Shown one piece after another: positions 7,543 through 15,475 of a stretch of 64,000 nt of DNA. Every line of letters begins with the position of its first letter. Position 1 is the first letter of the stretch. The stretch is from NCBI GenBank assembly GCA_947494145.1, contig CANLTZ010000006.1, forward strand, positions 146,001 to 210,000, given 5' to 3'. This stretch comes from an uncultured Jannaschia sp. Its GTDB lineage: Bacteria; Pseudomonadota; Alphaproteobacteria; Rhodobacterales; Rhodobacteraceae. Both the position numbers and the translations under genes were made by a program. Below the pieces are notes generated by a model. The model did no database searches, was not told the origin of the DNA, and saw only the letters and a list, made by a program, of their open reading frames with translations.

Positions 7543-9053
7543 GCACGCTTGCGGACAATATCCAGAAGCTTGACGGCTTTCTTGCGCGCTTCCGAGAAGC
7601 GGGCATCCAGAACCGGATCGCGGGCGCCGATGTAGCGGGCAGCGCGGGGGTGTTTCAGACGATTTCTCCGGTAGATGGCAGCGTGATCTGCGATGTGGCC
7701 CACGGTGCGACGCAGGACATCGACGCTGCGGCGATGGCGGCCCATGGCGCATTTCCCGCCTGGCGCGACATGCCCGCGGTGGACCGAAAGAAAATCCTGA
7801 TCCGAGTGGCCGAAGGCATCGAAGCGCGCGCCGAGGAAATCGCGCTCTGCGAATGTTGGGACACGGGCCAAGCGCTGAAATTCATGTCCAAATCCGCCCT
7901 GCGCGGGGCCGAGAACTTCCGCTACTTCGCCGATCAAGTCGTGCAGGCCCGTGATGGGCAGCACCTGAAGTCGCCCACGCTGATGAACATCACCACCCGC
8001 GTGCCTATTGGTCCGGTCGGTGTGATCACGCCGTGGAACACACCCTTTATGCTCTCCACTTGGAAGATCGCGCCTGCCTTGGCGGCGGGCTGCACCGTAG
8101 TCCACAAACCTGCCGAAGCCTCGCCCCTGACGGCGCGATTGCTGGTGGAAATCGCCGAGGAAGCGGGGCTGCCGCCCGGCGTGCTCAACACCGTCAACGG
8201 GTTCGGCGACGGGGCGGGCAAGGCGCTGTGCGAACACCCCAAAATCCGCGCCATTGCCTTTGTTGGTGAAAGCCGAACGGGCAGTCTGATCACCAAGCAG
8301 GGGGCCGATACGCTCAAGCGCAATCACTTGGAATTGGGCGGCAAGAACCCCGTGATCGTCTTTGACGATGCCGACCTGGACCGGGCGCTGGATGCGGTAA
8401 TCTTCATGATCTATTCGATCAACGGGGAGCGGTGCACCTCATCCTCCCGCCTGCTGGTGCAGCACACGATCCGCGACGCATTCGAGGCCAAGCTGGTGGA
8501 TCGGGTGAATGCCATCACGGTCGGCCACCCGCTGGACCCGGCGACGGAAATCGGGCCCCTGGTGACCCAGGAACACTTTGACAAGGTCACCGGCTATTTC
8601 GACATTGCCCGGCAAGACGGCGCGACCGTGGCGGCGGGGGGCGAGGCCATCGGCGGCGACGGCTATTTCGTCAAACCGACCCTCTTCACCGATGCCACCA
8701 ACGGCATGCGTATCGCCCAGGAAGAAATCTTTGGCCCGGTCCTGACCTCCATCCCTTTCGCCACCGAGGATGACGCGCTGCACATCGCCAATGACACGCC
8801 CTATGGCCTGACGGCCTATGTCTGGACCAACGATTTGACCCGCGCCTTGCGCTTCACCGACCGACTGGAGGCGGGGATGATCTGGGTGAATTCCGAGAAT
8901 GTGCGCCACCTGCCGACGCCCTTTGGTGGCGCCAAAGCCAGCGGCATCGGCCGCGACGGCGGGGATTGGTCCTTCGACTTCTATATGGAACAGAAGTATA
9001 TCGGTTTCGCCACCGGGCAGCATAAGATCACGCGTTTGGGTCAGCTTCCATGA
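7539..9053 (+). CDS. hpaE: 5-carboxymethyl-2-hydroxymuconate semialdehyde dehydrogenase
   Basis: A 504-residue NAD-dependent aldehyde dehydrogenase. It should oxidise 5-carboxymethyl-2-hydroxymuconate semialdehyde, the ring-cleavage product, to the dicarboxylate. The cofactor region reads GVITPWNTPFMLSTWKIAPALAAGCTVV in outline, the general base is Glu265 in LELGGKNP, and the nucleophile is Cys299 in NGERCTSS. I use the ATG at 7539, which overlaps hpaF as ATGA; the longer open frame is an out-of-phase reading of hpaF. The call to HpaE over other ALDHs rests on the neighbours as well as the sequence. Confidence 0.92.
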   Translation: MSTLADNIQKLDGFLARFREAGIQNRIAGADVAGSAGVFQTISPVDGSVICDVAHGATQDIDAAAMAAHGAFPAWRDMPAVDRKKILIRVAEGIEARAEEIALCECWDTGQALKFMSKSALRGAENFRYFADQVVQARDGQHLKSPTLMNITTRVPIGPVGVITPWNTPFMLSTWKIAPALAAGCTVVHKPAEASPLTARLLVEIAEEAGLPPGVLNTVNGFGDGAGKALCEHPKIRAIAFVGESRTGSLITKQGADTLKRNHLELGGKNPVIVFDDADLDRALDAVIFMIYSINGERCTSSSRLLVQHTIRDAFEAKLVDRVNAITVGHPLDPATEIGPLVTQEHFDKVTGYFDIARQDGATVAAGGEAIGGDGYFVKPTLFTDATNGMRIAQEEIFGPVLTSIPFATEDDALHIANDTPYGLTAYVWTNDLTRALRFTDRLEAGMIWVNSENVRHLPTPFGGAKASGIGRDGGDWSFDFYMEQKYIGFATGQHKITRLGQLP

Positions 9054-9463
9054 TCGGCGCCGCGTTTGAGCTGGCGTTGGCGGCGCATGCGGGTCAGACC
9101 GACAAGGCCGGAATGCCATATATCGGCCACGTGGCCCGGGTGGCTGCGGGTGTTGAAACCGATACCGAGTGTGTAGTCGCCCTGCTCCATGATGTGGTGG
9201 AGGATTGCGGCGTGCCGCTGGACAAGATCGCGGATCGGTTCGGCGCCGATATTGCCGCCGCCGTGGATGCGATCACCCGCCGCGACGGCGAAGCGGCCGA
9301 AGCCTATTACGCCCGTGTGCGGGTCAATCGGCTGGCCCGAAGCGTCAAGCTGGCGGATATTGCCGACAATGCTCACCCGGACCGTCTGCGCCTTCTGGAT
9401 GACGACACACGCGCCCGGCTGACCCGCAAATATGCCGCCGCCGAAGCGGCGCTGCGGCAGTAA
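9050..9463 (+). CDS. Small HD-domain hydrolase, MESH1/SpoT-hydrolase-like
   Basis: A 137-residue single-domain HD phosphohydrolase that resembles the (p)ppGpp-hydrolase domain of SpoT/Rel and the stand-alone MESH1 proteins. Candidate metal and catalytic residues are in place: His27 (GHVARVA), His47-Asp48 with Glu51-Asp52 (LLHDVVED), and the VKLADIADN motif with Asp103 and Asn107. No synthetase, TGS or ACT domain is present. It overlaps hpaE by ATGA and is followed after 14 bases by hpaD, so it is a true member of the operon. No known step of homoprotocatechuate breakdown needs it. The substrate could be (p)ppGpp, another nucleotide or a pathway by-product. Confidence 0.8.
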   Translation: MIGAAFELALAAHAGQTDKAGMPYIGHVARVAAGVETDTECVVALLHDVVEDCGVPLDKIADRFGADIAAAVDAITRRDGEAAEAYYARVRVNRLARSVKLADIADNAHPDRLRLLDDDTRARLTRKYAAAEAALRQ

Positions 9464-9477
9464 CGACGGAGGTCCCG

Positions 9478-10461
9478 ATGCCCGTCCCCGCCCCGAACCT
9501 CTACCCCGATTTCAACGTGATCCGGCTGAGCCATGTGTGCCTGAACGTGGCGGACCTGGCGGTCTCCAAGTCCTTCTACACAGAAATCCTGGGCTTTCAG
9601 GTCACCGACGAAGACGACAACCGCATCTATCTGCGCGCCATGGAGGAGCGGGGCCATCACTGCGTGATCCTGCAACATTCCGACCAGCCCGGCAGCGTTG
9701 AGGTTATGGGCTTCAAGACCTTCGATGAGGATGATCTGGACAGGGCGGAGGCCTATTTTCGCGCCAAGGGCCGCCCTACATCTTGGGTGGATCGACCCTA
9801 TCAGGGCCGCACGCTGCTGACGTCCGACAATATCGGTATCCCGTTGGAATTCTACCATAAGATGGATCGTCTCGCGCCAATCCATCAGCAATATGCGCTC
9901 TATCGCGGGGTCAAACCGCTACGGATCGACCATTTCAATTGCTTCAGTCCCGATGTGGATGCGTCGGTGGCGTTCTATTCCGATTTCGGCTTCCGCGTGA
10001 CGGAATACACCGAAGATGAGGACAGCAAGCGCCTTTGGGCCGCATGGCTGCACCGAAAGGGCGGCGTCCACGATATGGCGTTCACCAACGGGACCGGGCC
10101 GCGGATGCACCACGTTGCCTTTTGGGTGCCGACCCCGCTCAACATCATTGACCTACTCGATTTGATGGCGATGACGGGCCATGTGGGCCAGATCGAACGC
10201 GGGCCGGGGCGGCATGGGATTTCGAATGCGTTCTTTCTCTACATCCTCGACCCGGATGGACACCGGATCGAGATCTATTGCTCCGACTACCAGACGGTGG
10301 ATCCGGATCTGGAGCCGATCAAATGGGATCTGAAGGACCCGCAACGCCAGACGCTTTGGGGCGCGCCCGCACCGGAAAGCTGGTTTAAGCACGGCACGAC
10401 ATTCGTGGGCATCGGCACGATGGAATCCGATATGAAAGGAACCCCGATTGTCGCACCGTGA
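9478..10461 (+). CDS. hpaD: 3,4-dihydroxyphenylacetate 2,3-dioxygenase (extradiol, vicinal oxygen chelate type)
   Basis: A 327-residue type I extradiol dioxygenase that opens the ring of homoprotocatechuate between C2 and C3. Two VOC domains are visible: domain 1 (about 16-145) and the catalytic domain 2 (about 148-280). The expected metal ligands are His152 (RIDHFNC), His212 (RMHHVAFWV) and Glu265 (HRIEIYCSDY), spaced as in characterised Fe/Mn homoprotocatechuate dioxygenases. The start has GGAGGT seven bases upstream. This gene gives the pathway its identity: it is the VOC-type enzyme, unrelated to the LigB-type HpaD of E. coli. Confidence 0.92.
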   Translation: MPVPAPNLYPDFNVIRLSHVCLNVADLAVSKSFYTEILGFQVTDEDDNRIYLRAMEERGHHCVILQHSDQPGSVEVMGFKTFDEDDLDRAEAYFRAKGRPTSWVDRPYQGRTLLTSDNIGIPLEFYHKMDRLAPIHQQYALYRGVKPLRIDHFNCFSPDVDASVAFYSDFGFRVTEYTEDEDSKRLWAAWLHRKGGVHDMAFTNGTGPRMHHVAFWVPTPLNIIDLLDLMAMTGHVGQIERGPGRHGISNAFFLYILDPDGHRIEIYCSDYQTVDPDLEPIKWDLKDPQRQTLWGAPAPESWFKHGTTFVGIGTMESDMKGTPIVAP

Positions 10462-10477
10462 CAGCCAGGGAGCGGGC

Positions 10478-11875
10478 ATGAACTGGGACGAATTCGCCCA
10501 TTGGGGCAAGCATATCGCCGATTGGGGCGCCTTCTATCACAAGACGCTGCGCGACCGCCCCGTGCGCGCCCAGACCCGCCCAGGCGAAATCGCGGCCAAG
10601 CTGTCAGCGTCACCCCCCGACCAGGGCGAGGCGATGGACGCGATCATGGCGGATTTCGAAGCTATCGTGATGCCCGGCATGACCCATTGGCAGCATCCCC
10701 GCTTCTTCGCCTACTTCCCCGCCAATGCCACCCCGCCATCGATGCTGGCGGAACAGCTCGTCAACACGGTGGCGGCACAATGTATGCTGTGGCAGACCTC
10801 GCCCGCGGCGACCGAGGTCGAGGGCGTGATGATCGACTGGCTGCGCCAGGCCCTTGGCCTGCCAGCGGGCTTCACCGGTGTCATCCAGGACAGTGCGTCA
10901 TCCGCCACCTTGTCGGCGGTGCTGACAATGCGGGAACGGGCCACGGGTTTCACGGGCAATCGCGACGGGCTCTCGGGCAAAGGGGCCTTGCGCATCTATT
11001 GCTCCGACCAGGTGCATTCCTCCATCGATCGCGCCTGCTGGGTGGCCGGGATTGGGCAGGCCAACTTGGTGAAGCTGCCAGCGACAGGTCCGACCTACGG
11101 GATGGACATGCAGGCCTTGGAAGCCGCGATCACCGCCGACCTTGCGGCGGGCCATATCCCCGCGGGGGTCATCGCGATCACCGGCGGTACGGGCGTGGGT
11201 GCCAGCGATGACTTGCAGGCTGTCTTGCAAGTCTCGCGCACCCATGACCTTTACACCCATCTGGACGCCGCTTGGGCGGGTGCCGCCATGATCTGCCCGG
11301 AATTTCGAGATCAGTTCTGGGTCGGGGTCGAGGGTTTCGACAGCATCGTCTTCAACCCGCATAAATGGCTGGGCGCGCAGTTCGATTGCTCGGTCCAGTT
11401 CCTTGCGGACGCGACGCCGCAACTCAACACCCTGAAGATCGAGCCGGAATATCTGAAGACGACGGGCGACGCAGTCACGAACTATTCCGAATGGACCATC
11501 CCCTTGGGCCGCCGGTTCCGGGCGCTGAAGCTGTGGTTTCTGATCCGGTCATACGGCCTTGATGGTTTGCGCATTCGCATCCGCAACCATGTGACTTGGG
11601 CAGCAGAACTCTGCGATGGCCTGCGCGACATGGACGGGTTCGAGATCGTGACGGACCCAATCCTGAGCCTTTTTTCCTTCCGGTGCCCTGGCGATGATGC
11701 GGCCCAGCAACGGCTGGTCGACGCGATTAACGACGATGGCCGCATCTATCTGACGCAAGGCAGCTTTGACGGCCGTAAGATCATCCGATTCCAAGTGGGC
11801 CAGTTTGAGACGACCCGCGACGATGTGATGCTGGCCCGCGATGTCATTGAGGATGTGTGGAGGCAGGTCAAATGA
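10478..11875 (+). CDS. PLP-dependent aromatic-L-amino-acid decarboxylase (DOPA/tyrosine-type)
   Basis: A 465-residue group II decarboxylase. It opens with the FEAIVMPGMTHWQHPRFFAYFPA region in outline. The PLP lysine is Lys296 in FNPHKW, the ring-stacking His is His180 in DQVHSS, and the PLP Asp lies in THLDAAWAGAA. Tyr325 in EPEYLK sits 29 residues after the lysine, matching Tyr332/Lys303 of human AADC. Keeping both His and this Tyr favours true decarboxylation over the aldehyde-synthase side reaction known when either is replaced. The likely substrate is DOPA or tyrosine, giving dopamine or tyramine. It lies between hpaD and hpaG and overlaps hpaG by ATGA. Substrate specificity is inferred from context. 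Confidence 0.88.
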   Translation: MNWDEFAHWGKHIADWGAFYHKTLRDRPVRAQTRPGEIAAKLSASPPDQGEAMDAIMADFEAIVMPGMTHWQHPRFFAYFPANATPPSMLAEQLVNTVAAQCMLWQTSPAATEVEGVMIDWLRQALGLPAGFTGVIQDSASSATLSAVLTMRERATGFTGNRDGLSGKGALRIYCSDQVHSSIDRACWVAGIGQANLVKLPATGPTYGMDMQALEAAITADLAAGHIPAGVIAITGGTGVGASDDLQAVLQVSRTHDLYTHLDAAWAGAAMICPEFRDQFWVGVEGFDSIVFNPHKWLGAQFDCSVQFLADATPQLNTLKIEPEYLKTTGDAVTNYSEWTIPLGRRFRALKLWFLIRSYGLDGLRIRIRNHVTWAAELCDGLRDMDGFEIVTDPILSLFSFRCPGDDAAQQRLVDAINDDGRIYLTQGSFDGRKIIRFQVGQFETTRDDVMLARDVIEDVWRQVK

Positions 11876-12726
11876 AATTCGCGACCTTCACGGCGGGTGG
11901 CCGCACGCAATACGGCGCCGTGGCAGAGGATGGGATGATCGCGCTTGGCGACGCGTTCCCTCAATGGCCCACATTGTTCGACGTGGTGCAAGCCAACGCC
12001 CTTTCGACCTTGGCCGAGGCGGCCATGGGCCGACCCGTGACCCATTCCGACGTTCAATATGAGATGGTCGTACCCAACGCGCAGCGCATCCTTTGCGTTG
12101 GCGTCAACTTCCCTGATCGCAATGCCGAATACAAAGATGGCAGCGACCGGCCGAAATACATGTCGCTCTTCCCGCGCTTCGCCAGTGGCTTCACCGGGCA
12201 TGGCCGCCCCCTCATCCGCCCGCCCGAAAACCACTCGCTTGATTATGAGGGCGAGGTGGCGGTGGTTATCGGCAAAGCCGGGCGGCGCATCGCGCAGGCC
12301 GATGCCTATGACCACATCGCAGCGCTTACGATTTGCAATGAAGGCACCGTCCGCGACTGGGTGCGGCACGCCAAGTTCAACGTCACCCAAGGCAAGAACT
12401 GGGACAAATCCGGTGCCATGGGGCCCTGGCTGGTGCCTTTTGCCGACCCCGCCCAGCTGGACGAGGCCCGCATTGTCACCCGCGTGAACGGTGAGGTCCG
12501 CCAAGACGATGTCTTGGCGCGGATGATGCACCCAATCCGGCGACAGATCGAATATATATCCACCTTCATGGCATTGCGGCCCGGCGATATCATTGTCACT
12601 GGCACGCCCACCGGGGCCGGGGCCCGCTTCGACCCGCCGCGCTATCTGGCCCCGGGCGACGTGGTGGAGGTTGAGGTCAACACCATCGGCACCCTGCGCA
12701 ACACGGTCGAAGACGAAGCGACATGA
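11872..12726 (+). CDS. hpaG: Fumarylacetoacetate-hydrolase-family enzyme, HpaG-like decarboxylase/isomerase
   Basis: A 284-residue FAH-family protein. In this pathway it should decarboxylate 5-oxopent-3-ene-1,2,5-tricarboxylate and/or isomerise the product. The metal site is visible as SLDYEGEVAVVIGK near residue 124 (Glu, Glu and a later Asp), with the family's GKNWDKSGAMGPW near residue 170 and GDIIVTGTPTGAG near residue 237. E. coli HpaG is a tandem fusion of two such domains; here there is only one. The ATG at 11872 overlaps the decarboxylase stop (ATGA), and the next overlap is with hpaH. Confidence 0.85.
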   Translation: MKFATFTAGGRTQYGAVAEDGMIALGDAFPQWPTLFDVVQANALSTLAEAAMGRPVTHSDVQYEMVVPNAQRILCVGVNFPDRNAEYKDGSDRPKYMSLFPRFASGFTGHGRPLIRPPENHSLDYEGEVAVVIGKAGRRIAQADAYDHIAALTICNEGTVRDWVRHAKFNVTQGKNWDKSGAMGPWLVPFADPAQLDEARIVTRVNGEVRQDDVLARMMHPIRRQIEYISTFMALRPGDIIVTGTPTGAGARFDPPRYLAPGDVVEVEVNTIGTLRNTVEDEAT

Positions 12727-13523
12727 CCCCAGACGACCATGCCCGCGCCGCCGCCGATCTGTTGGAGGCCGAGCGGACCGGAACTCAGATCGGTCTGCTG
12801 TCCCTGCGCCATCCTGCGATGGGGATGGCGGATGCCTATGCTATCCAAAACGCCATCTATCGCGCCAAGGTCGCGGCGGGTCGCCATGTGATCGGCTGGA
12901 AGATCGGGCTGACGTCGAAGGCCATGCAAGATGCCTTGAAGATCGACATCCCTGACAGCGGCATCCTTTTTGACGACATGGCCTTCGCCGATGGCGCTAC
13001 CATTCCCAACGGTCGGTTCATCCAGCCGCGGGTTGAGGCCGAAATCGCCTTTGTGATGAAGGCGCCCTTGGGCGGCGCGGATGTGACCCGCCAAGACGTG
13101 CTGGCCGCCACCGATTACGTGGCGCCCGCGCTCGAAATCCTAGACACCCGCATCCAGCGGGTGGACCCGGTCAATGGCAAGACACGCACCGTCTTCGACA
13201 CGATCAGTGACAACGCCGCCAATGCGGGCGTGGTTCTGGGACCGCAGCGGCACGCAGTGGTGGCGGTCGATCTGCGCTGGGTCGGGGCGATCGCGTTGCG
13301 AAATGGCGAGGTGGAGGAAACGGGCCTTGGCGCAGGGGTGCTGAACGATCCAGTGGAAAGCGTCGTCTGGCTGGCGCGGCGCATTGCTGGTTATGGCCAA
13401 AGCATCGCACCCGGCCAGATCATACTGTCCGGCAGCTTCATCCGCCCCATCGAATGTCCACCCAGGACCGAAATCACCGCCGATTTCGGTTCCTTCGGCG
13501 ATGTTTCCCTGTCTTTTGCCTGA
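12723..13523 (+). CDS. hpaH: 2-oxo-hept-3-ene-1,7-dioate hydratase
   Basis: A 266-residue hydratase of the FAH-like HpaH/MhpD family, adding water to 2-oxo-hept-3-ene-1,7-dioate. Marks include GWKIGLTSKAMQDAL near residue 58, GILFDDMAF, the metal-binding RVEAEIAFVMK near residue 103, and DTISDNAANAGVVLGP. Length matches E. coli HpaH (267). ATGA overlap with hpaG places it last of the intact genes. The aldolase that should use its product follows only as a broken remnant. Confidence 0.92.
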   Translation: MTPDDHARAAADLLEAERTGTQIGLLSLRHPAMGMADAYAIQNAIYRAKVAAGRHVIGWKIGLTSKAMQDALKIDIPDSGILFDDMAFADGATIPNGRFIQPRVEAEIAFVMKAPLGGADVTRQDVLAATDYVAPALEILDTRIQRVDPVNGKTRTVFDTISDNAANAGVVLGPQRHAVVAVDLRWVGAIALRNGEVEETGLGAGVLNDPVESVVWLARRIAGYGQSIAPGQIILSGSFIRPIECPPRTEITADFGSFGDVSLSFA

Positions 13524-13535
13524 GGTGAGATCAAG

Positions 13536-13980
13536 CCCGTGCCCAGGCGCAGGCTTCGGTCGATGCCGCGACCTACCCGCCACGGGGTACGTGGCGCGGT
13601 GTCGGGGCGGGCGTTAGCTTTCGCGGGCTCTGACGATTGCACGGGACGACATGGACGAAATTTGCCTGCTGGCGCGGGTGGAAAATCTCAGGGGCATGGC
13701 AGTACTGGATGACATCTTGGCCGACCATGGCCTCGATGGGGTATTCATCGGCCTTTCGGGCCTAGCTACAGATCGGGGCTTTGTCGGACCGGCGGATCAT
13801 CCGTCGGTTCAGGCCGCCAGGCTGGAAGCTAAGACTCGGATTGGCGCCTGGGGCAGTGCGGCTGGCATCTTGCCGCTGGATCTTCGCACGTCAAAGGGAA
13901 TGCTTCGATCTGCGTACAAGCATATTGCTACGAAAATCGATGTGGCGTTGTCAGCCCGCAAGATGTGCGCGGTCCGTGAT
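13536..13980 (+). pseudogene. hpaI: Decayed 4-hydroxy-2-oxoheptanedioate aldolase (hpaI/hpcH remnant)
   Basis: Right after hpaH, two frames together spell the second half of an HpcH/HpaI aldolase. In one frame, ATYPPRGTWRGVGAGVS recalls the RYPPxGxRGVG segment of HpaI, then meets a stop at 13631. In another, SRALTIARDDMDEICLLARVEN, then DGVFIGLSGLATDRGFVGPADHPSVQ and a weak IDVALSARKM continue the homology. So there is a shift near 13617, about nine residues seem lost around 13630, and the N-terminal half is missing. The metal-site Glu survives in ARVEN, but the GPxDL motif with its Asp has become GLSGL. The second frame stays open for longer but only by reading antisense through the neighbouring kinase. 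Family recognition is by eye. Confidence 0.8.
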
Positions 13981-14027
13981 GACGCGCATGGCGGCTGCGG
14001 GATGGGGCATCTTAGCGAGGTCCTGGC

Positions 14028-15158
14028 TCAGGTTTTCCCAGAACCGCTTTGCCGAAAACCTTCCACCAGCATCGCCGCCCCGCGCGTCGTGCCCGCCCCT
14101 TCGCCATGGGCAACCACATCGCGACCCAGCCGGTCATGCAGTTCGTCGATGAAGGCGGTGCTCATGGCGAAAGGCCCTTCCACATGGACCGGGCCGCGCG
14201 CCCCGATTGCGTCCAGGCGCGCGGCGGTCCGGCGGGCGATGTCGCGGTCCGCGTCCTCTGCCGATGTGCCTGCCATCAGGGCGGCATCTCGTTCGCGCCC
14301 GCCCATGAAATTGGCCGTGGGCACGGCGCGACCATCGGCGGCCACGTTCAGGAGCATATTCTGTTCCGGGTCCAGCGCGATGTCTTGCGCGCCGCCGAGC
14401 GCCATGGCCACGACCCATGTGCCGGTCGACACGACCCCGCATGGTGTCGCGTCCAGATAAGGTAGCAGCGAGGCGTTGCTGTCGTGGATGCCGGTCAGCA
14501 CGGGCGTCTGAGGGTCAAGGCCAGCGGCCACTGCGATATCCGGCAGAACGGGGCCCAGCCGCTCATCCGCACGCCGGATGTCCGGCACGAGCCTGTCCCA
14601 GTCGCGGCCCACCGCCAGCCGCGACAATCGCCCGGTCCGCGGCATCCAGAGATCAGTGTGGCAACCCAGATACGTCACCTCCGCCGCTGCGATGCCCGTC
14701 AGCCGGAAGGCCCACCATTGCGGCCAGAACAGAAGCGTTTGAGCCCGGGCAAAGGCATCTGGAAAGGACCGCTCCAACCAGTTGAGTTGCACGCCCACAT
14801 TCAGGCCGCCCGCAAGGGGCGGCGACCCCGTTTCCTCGAAAGGTGGCGGAGCGTAGTCCGCCCGTATGTCGGCGGCGTCAAATTCATAGTCGAGTACGGG
14901 CAGCGCCAGACTTCCAGCCCTGTCCACAAGCGCGGCGCAGGCCCCGTGGGTCACGGGCACGATGGCCCCGACCTGCGGGGCGAAATCCCGCAGGGCAGCC
15001 AGCACGAAGCTCCACAAGGCCACGGTGTCGAAATGTGGATAGGGTGGGCCGGGTGTCACCACATTGGCGCGGCGACGCGCGTCGATTTCCTGCCCCGCCG
15101 CATCCACCAGAACGACCTTCGCGTTGGTCTTGCCGATATCGATGACGGCAATGGCCAT
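14028..15158 (-). CDS. rhaK: FGGY-family sugar kinase, rhamnulokinase-like (RhaK)
   Basis: A 376-residue FGGY carbohydrate kinase, expected to phosphorylate L-rhamnulose. It starts IAVIDIGKTNAKVVLVD (phosphate-binding strand of the N-terminal ASKHA domain). The C-terminal domain opens GIHDSNASLLPYL and has VSTGTWVV, NFMGGRE, GPVHVEGPF and the adenosine-site GTTRGAAML. It is clearly shorter than most FGGY kinases (about 430-500). The stretch between NFMGGRE and GPVHVEGPF is only about 30 residues, where I would expect roughly twice to three times that. Its start overlaps the mutarotase stop (TGATG), as the last gene of the rha operon. Confidence 0.8.
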   Translation of the reverse strand: MAIAVIDIGKTNAKVVLVDAAGQEIDARRRANVVTPGPPYPHFDTVALWSFVLAALRDFAPQVGAIVPVTHGACAALVDRAGSLALPVLDYEFDAADIRADYAPPPFEETGSPPLAGGLNVGVQLNWLERSFPDAFARAQTLLFWPQWWAFRLTGIAAAEVTYLGCHTDLWMPRTGRLSRLAVGRDWDRLVPDIRRADERLGPVLPDIAVAAGLDPQTPVLTGIHDSNASLLPYLDATPCGVVSTGTWVVAMALGGAQDIALDPEQNMLLNVAADGRAVPTANFMGGRERDAALMAGTSAEDADRDIARRTAARLDAIGARGPVHVEGPFAMSTAFIDELHDRLGRDVVAHGEGAGTTRGAAMLVEGFRQSGSGKT

Positions 15159-15475
15159 CAGGGCAAGTGGAACACGCGCCGCAAGGGCACGGCGACAGGG
15201 CTGTGGTCAGGATGGGTGTCCATCAGCGGCGCCATGTGGCGCCACCAGCGCTGCATGACGGGATGAGACGGCAGATCGTCCATCCCGTGATCGGCTTTGC
15301 GGGTCAGGTGGCCGAAGAGAGTACCCGTCTCCTCATCCAGCCATATGGAATAGTCGCTGATACCCGCGTCGCGCAGCAGGTCCGCAAGCTCGGGCCAGAG
15401 CGCGTCGTGCCGGGCCTCATATTCGGCGGCGACACCAGGCTTCAGACGCATCCGGAAGGCGTAGGTCTCACTCAT
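15158..15475 (-). CDS. rhaM: L-rhamnose mutarotase
   Basis: A 105-residue dimeric alpha-beta barrel protein that interconverts the alpha and beta anomers of L-rhamnose. Typical marks are the N-terminal [24 protein letters not shown] in outline, [15 protein letters not shown], and the C-terminal [14 protein letters not shown] with the active-site Trp-Trp and His. Length equals E. coli RhaM (104). The ATG at 15475 overlaps the upstream permease stop (ATGA); the longer open frame is only antiphase permease sequence. Called rhaU in rhizobial operons. Confidence 0.93.
   Translation of the reverse strand: MSETYAFRMRLKPGVAAEYEARHDALWPELADLLRDAGISDYSIWLDEETGTLFGHLTRKADHGMDDLPSHPVMQRWWRHMAPLMDTHPDHSPVAVPLRRVFHLP

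Noticed and set aside
13651..14460. A 269-codon open frame running from the aldolase remnant into the kinase gene
   Set aside because: Only the first about 110 codons resemble HpaI. The rest is antisense to the rhaK-like kinase and has the composition of a shadow frame.
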